15,543 nt of DNA from Oscillospiraceae bacterium (GTDB lineage Bacteria; Bacillota_A; Clostridia; Saccharofermentanales; Saccharofermentanaceae). The position numbers and the translations under genes are program-made. Of the stretch, positions 15,067-15,543 are shown in pieces (within the stretch, counting starts at the first letter, position 1; each line of letters begins with the position of its first letter). The stretch lies in NCBI GenBank assembly GCA_902803365.1, contig CADCPU010000394.1:1-15543 (forward strand), read 5' to 3'. The notes under the pieces are model-generated. The model was not told where the DNA came from. It saw only the letters and a program-made list of their open reading frames with translations, and did no database searches.

Positions 15067-15543
15067 ATGGCAAGCACAACAAGCAACGTATCACTTGAGC
15101 AGAAGATCAATGAGATCGCTGACAGAATCAAGGGCTTAAGACTCGATATGGGTCTTTCAACAGCTGAGATGGCTGAGAAAGTAAATGTATCTGAGGCACA
15201 GTACATCAGATACGAAGAAGGAGTCGACGACTTCAGCTTCACATTCGTATATAAGGTAGCAAATCTTGCAGGCGTTGAGATCAACGATCTCCTCGAAGGT
15301 CACTCCGCTGCCCTCACTGAGTACGAAGTAACAAGAAAGGGTGAAGGACTCCCTATCGCAAGAAGAGCAGGCTTTGAGTACTTGAGACTCTGCAACAACT
15401 TCAAAAACAAGCTCTGCGAACCTTTCCGCGTAGTCATCCCTTATTCCGAAGAAGCGCTTAATCCGCCTTATGAGCTCGTCAGCCATGAGGGACAGGAACT
15501 TAATATTGTAGTAAGAGGAACACTGAAGGTTCAGGTCGGAGAT
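15067..15543 (+). CDS. XRE-family regulator with cupin domain (cut by window edge)
   Basis: 159 codons are present with no stop. GGAGGT (15054-15059) lies 7 nt before the ATG. Residues 12-75 are a helix-turn-helix of the XRE/Cro type (IKGLRLDMGLSTAEMAEKVNVSEAQ), followed by a linker. From ~140, SHEGQELNIVVRGTLKVQVGD opens a cupin barrel, which in this family binds a small ligand. In Clostridia, as I recall, such XRE-cupin genes often precede an acyl-CoA (AMP-binding) ligase and indolepyruvate:ferredoxin oxidoreductase genes; the downstream genes are outside this window. Transcription is under the tyrosine T-box, so the protein's level should rise when charged tRNA-Tyr falls. It may bind the dyad over its own promoter. 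Confidence 0.85.
   Translation, partial: MASTTSNVSLEQKINEIADRIKGLRLDMGLSTAEMAEKVNVSEAQYIRYEEGVDDFSFTFVYKVANLAGVEINDLLEGHSAALTEYEVTRKGEGLPIARRAGFEYLRLCNNFKNKLCEPFRVVIPYSEEALNPPYELVSHEGQELNIVVRGTLKVQVGD

Overview
The window looks like chromosomal DNA of a Gram-positive anaerobe of the class Clostridia (Bacillota). The evidence is a T-box tRNA-sensing leader, strong GGAGG-type ribosome binding sites, two diacyl-type lipoproteins, a VanW-type wall protein, and codon use of moderate GC with AT-rich intergenic gaps. Genus cannot be fixed from the sequence alone. There is no insertion sequence, CRISPR array, rRNA or tRNA gene in the window.

Layout, left to right. (1) 1-1088, minus: the N-terminal 362 codons of a VanW/YoaR-type membrane-anchored wall protein, cut by the window edge. 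(2) 1333-2748, plus: a polyprenyl glycosylphosphotransferase that starts exopolysaccharide synthesis. It converges on, and overlaps by 4 bp, (3) a minus-strand pair of very large paralogous lipoproteins (7542-5068 and 5051-2745). Each has an N-terminal propeller-like half and a C-terminal ABC-type solute-binding half, and no permease is nearby. (4) 7666-8637, plus: a glycerate dehydrogenase-like D-2-hydroxyacid dehydrogenase, divergent from the lipoproteins. A perfect 16-bp dyad lies in the shared promoter region. (5) 8638-8909: a gap with a 64-bp imperfect inverted repeat. (6) A minus-strand operon of PAP2 phosphatase (11144-10557), tRNA-dihydrouridine synthase (10546-9545) and a DUF4203/TMEM198-like membrane protein (9557-8910), tightly packed. 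(7) 11278-13278, plus: a two-gene COG0523 (CobW-type) metallochaperone operon. The first gene appears to fuse a divergent CobW-like GTPase domain to a YcgQ-type DUF1980 domain. The second is a canonical CxCC CobW protein with a long His-rich insert. The operon ends at a 12-bp GC-rich hairpin. (8) 14484-13369, minus: an extended SDR (NAD-dependent epimerase/dehydratase family) with an acidic tail. (9) 14695-15543, plus: a promoter with an overlapping dyad, a complete T-box leader whose specifier reads as UAU (Tyr), and the start of an XRE-cupin regulator, cut by the window edge.

The parts of most interest are the CobW/DUF1980 fusion operon, likely for zinc or another divalent metal, and the tyrosine T-box. 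The T-box places an XRE-cupin regulator under tRNA-Tyr control, probably as the first gene of a larger aromatic-metabolism operon that continues to the right. The rest is ordinary housekeeping or surface biology.
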